A stretch of 64,000 nt of DNA from Nocardia neocaledoniensis (GTDB lineage: Bacteria; Actinomycetota; Actinomycetes; Mycobacteriales; Mycobacteriaceae). The translations under genes were made by a program, and so were the position numbers. How positions within the stretch are numbered: position 1 is the first letter of the stretch; each line of letters opens with the position of its first letter. The stretch spans positions 124,001 to 188,000 of the forward strand of contig NZ_QGTL01000013.1 in assembly GCF_003182135.1 (NCBI RefSeq), written 5' to 3'. The notes beneath the pieces are model-generated. The model was not told where the DNA came from. It did not search any database and saw only the letters and a program-made list of their open reading frames with translations. Positions 59,762 through 64,000 of this stretch are shown here, one piece after another.

Positions 59762-62310
59762 CCATTGGGCGGGATCTCCAGCCGACCGCGGCGGTCCGTG
59801 GCAATCTGCAATTCACGCGCTCGGGCCTCGTCACCGCGACGTACTTCATCAGCCCACTGGGCTACGGCTTGCGTAAGGCCGCCGACAAACACGACGTCAA
59901 ACTCGCGCACCACACGATGATCAACAGCCTGCCCGATGGCTCCCTCCTCCTCGGCATCCAGGCGCGACTGAACACGAAAGATGTGCTGACGAAGATGGTC
60001 GAGGGTGTCGACCTCGACGTGTGCGAGGACTACGCCGATGAAGTAGTGGCGTCGTATGAACGCATCCGCGCGATCGTCCCGCACACCCGCCTCTTCCTGC
60101 TGTCGATTCCGGTGGGCGCGGCCAACTCCGGCGTTTCCGCACTGTCTCGACTGTGGCGAAACAGCACCGCGACGATCGATGCGACGTCGCTGTCGCGCGC
60201 GGATCTCGAGATCTACGACAAGAAGGCGGCGGAGGTGCTGTCGAAGATCGGTAGCGAATTCGATCCCGTGCCTGTGCCGGCCGCGCTGTTCCAATGGCTG
60301 TGGGAGCATTACCTCTCGCGTGGCGGGGCCAGCGATCCGGACGCGCCGACCGAGTCGGGCATGCTCGAAGACGCGACCGCGGCAGTCTTCCGCGCCGCGG
60401 CCCTCGACGAGGGTGCGCAGACCGACGGCAAGCGGCGAGTCCGCCCGTCGTTCGTTCCGGTGGTCAAGGTCGTTCAACCCGAATTCGACCAGGCGCCGTC
60501 GTATCAGGCGATGCTGACGCCGCACTCTTTCCCCTACTCGGGCATGGGCTTTCCCGGTGGAAGCGAATTCTTGAACGTGCTCGAGGGCCTCGGCGACGTG
60601 ACAGTCGACTGGGGCATGCGAATCTCCACCAGGTCCGCGGACCAGGTGCTTCGGAACAACGAACTGAACCTGCGCCGCCTGGGCGAGCAGATGGACCAGC
60701 GCGATCAAGAGGTGTCGTTCGCACAGAACACGCTGGCGGCGAAGGCTCAGATGCTGGGCGAGTACAACCATCACTTCGAGGTCAACAGCGGCGAGTCCGA
60801 GGTCACGTTCACCACTGTCATCGCGGTCGGTAGTTCCTCACGCGAGGTCACCATGGACGCGGTCAACGCGTTGAAGCGTCGCTACAAACGATTTCAAGTG
60901 GAGATGATCGCGCCGCTCGGCGCACAGGTGGATCTCTGGTCGATGCTCGTGCCCGGCGCGCCTCATCGGCGCGCTTTCGACGACTTCGCGCATATCGTGC
61001 CCTCGGACATGTGGGCCGGGTTCGTCCCGTTCATCTCGAGCCAGGTCGGCGACGACAGTGGGCCGGTGATCGGTGTGAACTTGCTGTCCGGGCATTTCGA
61101 GCCCATCCATTTCGGCATCATGGAAGCGGCACTGCACGATCTGTCCGCCTCCTTCGCGGTCACCGGCGAGCTGGGGTCCGGCAAGTCGTACTTCCTGAAG
61201 CTGATGGCCGTTCTCGTCCACGACATGGGCGGTCAGTTTCTGGCCATCGACCGAAGCCAGGTCGGTGAATGGGAGCATTTTGCCGCCTCGATCGATGACG
61301 CTGTCGTTGTGGACCTCGCCAACCCCACCGTGTCGCTGGATCCACTGCGGCTCTTCGACCGCCGCGTCGCCGGCGAACGGGCTCTCGACACGCTCCTGCC
61401 GTTGCTGGATCTGTCGCCGACATCCGGGGCGGGCGCGATCGTATCCAACCTGCTGAGCCCGAACAGCCTGGCGGCCAACGACATCTGCACAATGCTCGAT
61501 CTCTACCGGGTGTTGTGCCGGCGCCGGGACTCGTCGTCCGGCGACCCCGATCATGCTGATGTCGCGGCCCGCATGGCCGCGTTGGTGGAGCGCGTCCCGG
61601 TCCTGTTCGATTCGGCACTGAAGCCACTGCGACTCGATGCCGCCGCGACGGTGGTCCGCAGCCACAACCTCGCCTTGCCGACGGCCGAGGAGCTCACCAC
61701 CCCCCATCTGTACAGCAGGCTGCCGCTGACCAAGAGGCTCGGGACCGCGCTGTACGAACTGGTCGGCGTCACGGCCAGAGAGGCGTTCCTCAGCGACAAC
61801 GGGAGATTCGGGTTGCTGGTGGGCGACGAGGCCCACCATTTCACCCAGACCCAAGTCGGCGCGGCGGTCACTTCGGACTTCAGCCGGGACGGGCGAAAGC
61901 ACCTGGCCGCCATCGGACTGGCTTCGCACGACCCAGCAACCGACTTCCGCGGAGCGGCGCACAACCTCATTCCGAACCGCTTCGTCTTCCGCCAGCGTGA
62001 CGAGGTCTTGGCACGGAACAGTCTGGAATGGCTCGGCGTCGACCTCGACGAGGCGCCATACCTGCTCCAGGTGCTGCGCGAAGAGACCTCCCCGCCGGTG
62101 GGTATCGGCCGACAGGTTCCCCAGGAACGTCGGGGCGAGATGTTCATGCGAGACGCGCTGAGCCGGATCGGTCGCGGGAAAGTACTCGGCCCGGCTAGGC
62201 CGGATCGAGCCGCGGCGATCACCAGCACCCCGCAAAGCGAGCGCGGCGGCAAACAGGCCGTCGCGGCGCGGGCATCGGCCCATCCGGTGGACACCGGCGA
62301 TCGAGCGTGA
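59758..62310 (+). CDS. VirB4/TcpF-like conjugation ATPase
   Basis: An 850-residue cytoplasmic ATPase. The C-terminal half holds the Walker A motif TGELGSGKSYFLK (about residues 468-480), Walker B LLVGDEAHHF (about 685) and LAAIGLASHDPATDF, as in VirB4-type proteins; the N-terminal half is the substrate-interaction region. It energises assembly or DNA transfer in a T4SS-like channel. The start at ATG 59758 overlaps the PrgI-like stop. The longer frame from 59548 is a shadow. Confidence 0.88.
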   Translation: MTIGRDLQPTAAVRGNLQFTRSGLVTATYFISPLGYGLRKAADKHDVKLAHHTMINSLPDGSLLLGIQARLNTKDVLTKMVEGVDLDVCEDYADEVVASYERIRAIVPHTRLFLLSIPVGAANSGVSALSRLWRNSTATIDATSLSRADLEIYDKKAAEVLSKIGSEFDPVPVPAALFQWLWEHYLSRGGASDPDAPTESGMLEDATAAVFRAAALDEGAQTDGKRRVRPSFVPVVKVVQPEFDQAPSYQAMLTPHSFPYSGMGFPGGSEFLNVLEGLGDVTVDWGMRISTRSADQVLRNNELNLRRLGEQMDQRDQEVSFAQNTLAAKAQMLGEYNHHFEVNSGESEVTFTTVIAVGSSSREVTMDAVNALKRRYKRFQVEMIAPLGAQVDLWSMLVPGAPHRRAFDDFAHIVPSDMWAGFVPFISSQVGDDSGPVIGVNLLSGHFEPIHFGIMEAALHDLSASFAVTGELGSGKSYFLKLMAVLVHDMGGQFLAIDRSQVGEWEHFAASIDDAVVVDLANPTVSLDPLRLFDRRVAGERALDTLLPLLDLSPTSGAGAIVSNLLSPNSLAANDICTMLDLYRVLCRRRDSSSGDPDHADVAARMAALVERVPVLFDSALKPLRLDAAATVVRSHNLALPTAEELTTPHLYSRLPLTKRLGTALYELVGVTAREAFLSDNGRFGLLVGDEAHHFTQTQVGAAVTSDFSRDGRKHLAAIGLASHDPATDFRGAAHNLIPNRFVFRQRDEVLARNSLEWLGVDLDEAPYLLQVLREETSPPVGIGRQVPQERRGEMFMRDALSRIGRGKVLGPARPDRAAAITSTPQSERGGKQAVAARASAHPVDTGDRA

Positions 62311-62314
62311 CGAG

Positions 62315-64000
62315 ATGCTACGGGCGACAACGAAAGTCGACTTCTGGAATCCAGACCGTTGGCGAAGGCCGGTGGTCATCGATCGCATCGGTCGATGGAT
62401 CGGTGCTACCAGGCCACGGCGATGGACCGTACGCGTCCTACTGGTCCTGCTCGCACTGACCGTGTTTCCCGCCGTGCTCGGCGCGGCGGCGACCGCCTCA
62501 TCAGATCCGGAGTCCGGCGCCTCGGCGACGAACAGCGCGCTCAGCTGGATGGATGTCCGGGATTCCTATGGTGTCGAACTGTCCGACTACTTCTTCGCGA
62601 CCGATTTCGGTAGCGTGATTCATCCCGAGAACACCGCGATCGCCACCATCATCAATCTGGAGTTCGCCGGGTGGCTCGTGATCGTGACAACCGCTATCTG
62701 GCTCATCGGGTATGTGCTCAGTTTCGCCTGGCTCGATCTGATCGCGAACGCGCTGCGCGGAGTGTCCGAAGCCGCGGCCTCGCAGATCGCGACGCCGGTG
62801 ATGCTGGCCACCGCGGTGTCGATCGGTGCGTTCTTCGTCGCCTACTTCGTGATTCGAGGACTGCACGCCAAGGCCGCCATGCAGGTCGCCACGATGTTCG
62901 CTGTCGCGGTCATCGGCCCGTTCTTCCTCGCCGCCCCACTGGCCGAGATCATGTCGTCGCACGGTCTGCTCGCCTCCGGCCGCGATGTCGGCGTGGGGAT
63001 CGCCGCCGGGCTCAACGGCGACGGCACGAGCGACCCCACCCAACTCGTGGAGACCATCCAAGGCACCATGGCGGAGAACTTCGCACGCCGCCCTCTGCAG
63101 GTGTGGAACTTCGGCCATGTGGTGGACAACCGCGCCAACTGCGCGGTCGTCTGGACCGTGGGCGTCAACTCAGGCGATGACGAACGGCTGAAGGAAGGCA
63201 TGCGCACCTGCGGGGACTCGGCGGCCTACCGCGCGGCCGCCGACCCGAGCGTCGGACAGATCGGCGCCGGGCTGCTGCTCATCATCTGCGCAGGCATCCT
63301 GCTCGGCTTCTCCGTAGTTCTCGCCAAGCGAATTCTGCGTGGTGCGCTGGATGCGATCTATCACGGCTTCCTGGCCATCGTGGGGTTCGCCGCTGGCGGA
63401 TTCATCTACGGTCCGACACAGACCTTCTTGGTACGCAACATCGTGGACAGCGCCGTCGGAGCGCTCGAAATGACCTTCTACACAGTGGCTCTCGGGTTCA
63501 AGATGCTGCTCCTGGGCAACATCTTCCGGCTCGCCGGCGACGACGTCATGGCGGTCTTCGTCATCGCCGCACTCATCGAAAGCGTAGCGATCAGTCAGCT
63601 CAAGAGGGCCGGACGCAGCTTCGACGAGAGCAAGGATTGGGTGGTGTCCCGGGTGTCTCAGGCACTTCGAGGGGCCGACGCGACGCCGGTGAGAGCTGGC
63701 GGCGGTGCCGCCGTCGCCACCGGGATGGGCAGCACCGGTCTCCTCCGCACCCTTCCTCATGCGCTGATCGCGGGCTTCGCGGCAGCCAGCACGGTGAGCA
63801 ACTCGCCGCTGACCGAATGGGCGCTCGGGAAGGTACCGCGGCCGCTACGCCCCTATGCGCGCCTCCAGAAAGAGGTGATGCTCTCGCAGGCGGGGATCTA
63901 CACGAGGCCAGGGCTCGGTGGCGCCGATGGGTGGCATGTCCAGACGATGCTGAACCGTCCCGTATTCGCCCGCGCAGCACTGCGAGGAGCGCAAGCGTTC
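62315..64000 (+). CDS. Polytopic conjugation protein (TrbL/VirB6/TcpH-like), 3' end outside window
   Basis: The frame from ATG 62315 (MLRATTKVDFWNPD) stays open to the right edge, giving 562 residues of an incomplete protein. It has a first helix near residues 39-60 (VRVLLVLLALTVFPAVLGAA), then about six further helices, and a Gly/Ala-rich loop with two Cys in the middle. Polytopic proteins in this position (TcpH, TrbL, VirB6) form the inner-membrane channel. It begins 4 bases after the ATPase stop. Its C-terminal domain, often soluble, is not in the window. Confidence 0.75.
   Translation, partial: MLRATTKVDFWNPDRWRRPVVIDRIGRWIGATRPRRWTVRVLLVLLALTVFPAVLGAAATASSDPESGASATNSALSWMDVRDSYGVELSDYFFATDFGSVIHPENTAIATIINLEFAGWLVIVTTAIWLIGYVLSFAWLDLIANALRGVSEAAASQIATPVMLATAVSIGAFFVAYFVIRGLHAKAAMQVATMFAVAVIGPFFLAAPLAEIMSSHGLLASGRDVGVGIAAGLNGDGTSDPTQLVETIQGTMAENFARRPLQVWNFGHVVDNRANCAVVWTVGVNSGDDERLKEGMRTCGDSAAYRAAADPSVGQIGAGLLLIICAGILLGFSVVLAKRILRGALDAIYHGFLAIVGFAAGGFIYGPTQTFLVRNIVDSAVGALEMTFYTVALGFKMLLLGNIFRLAGDDVMAVFVIAALIESVAISQLKRAGRSFDESKDWVVSRVSQALRGADATPVRAGGGAAVATGMGSTGLLRTLPHALIAGFAAASTVSNSPLTEWALGKVPRPLRPYARLQKEVMLSQAGIYTRPGLGGADGWHVQTMLNRPVFARAALRGAQAF

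Larger units (their letters stand above)
24954..64000. mobile_element. Integrated element or composite genomic island, right end not in window
   Basis: The region begins at a tRNA with a serine recombinase and contains a T4SS-like transfer module at its right side. In between it is a mosaic of accessory genes: biosynthetic, immunity, WhiB-like and toxin-like genes, some with less G/C-biased codons than the left part, and several gene-free stretches and one apparently frameshifted gene. The element probably extends past 64000, where a relaxase, coupling protein and right attachment site would be expected. Whether all of 24954-64000 is one element or several layered insertions cannot be decided from this window. 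Confidence 0.5.

Overview
The window comes from a high-GC actinomycete, most likely a Nocardia or a close relative in the Mycobacteriales. I infer this from the gene families: PucR- and TetR-type regulators, paired FadE-like acyl-CoA dehydrogenases, an F420-dependent luciferase-like oxidoreductase, WhiB-like Fe-S proteins, a TIGR02569-type kinase-like protein, and strong G/C at third codon positions. No database search was run. Family names rest on recognisable motifs and on memory of the families.

Bases 1-24865 look like ordinary chromosome. They hold a PucR regulator cut by the left edge, a leftward six-gene lipid operon (acyl-CoA ligase, acyl-CoA dehydrogenase, two DUF202 membrane proteins, serine hydrolase, MFS exporter) divergent from its TetR gene, and a rightward catabolic operon (TetR, two acyl-CoA dehydrogenases, Zn alcohol dehydrogenase, aldehyde dehydrogenase). 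Next come a TetR gene divergent from an MpaB/latex-clearing-like oxygenase, an F420-type oxidoreductase, two alpha/beta hydrolases and a second PucR. The block ends with a compact leftward envelope-stress operon: ECF sigma factor, zinc-finger/Asp23 protein, several Asp23/Gls24 proteins and AmaP.

At 24866-24953 lies tRNA-Leu(GAG). A large serine recombinase on the opposite strand ends inside its T-arm, which marks the left end of an integrated element. From there to the right edge the DNA looks mosaic: codon use is less G/C-biased, small genes are scattered, and several stretches hold no gene. This part carries a LanB-like/kinase-like/MFS locus beside an HTTM pair, a metallopeptidase-like protein, a CitE-like lyase, an aldo/keto reductase, a P450 without the usual ExxR motif, and a large protein ending in a nuclease-like domain. 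It also carries a 45-residue peptide gene between an HxD...H oxygenase-like gene and an MFS exporter, Imm49- and SUKH-type immunity proteins, two WhiB-like proteins, a FAD oxidoreductase plus terpene synthase, a PAS-GGDEF protein and an atypical ROK protein.

From 57995 to the right edge there is a type IV secretion-like conjugation module (TcpC/VirB8-like, two small membrane proteins, VirB4-like ATPase, polytopic TrbL/VirB6-like protein cut by the edge). Serine recombinase, tRNA site and conjugation genes together suggest an integrative and conjugative element, or a composite island, extending beyond the window. The most novel candidates are the short-peptide/oxygenase/hairpin/exporter locus at 46111-48409 and the LanB-like locus at 27801-34357.
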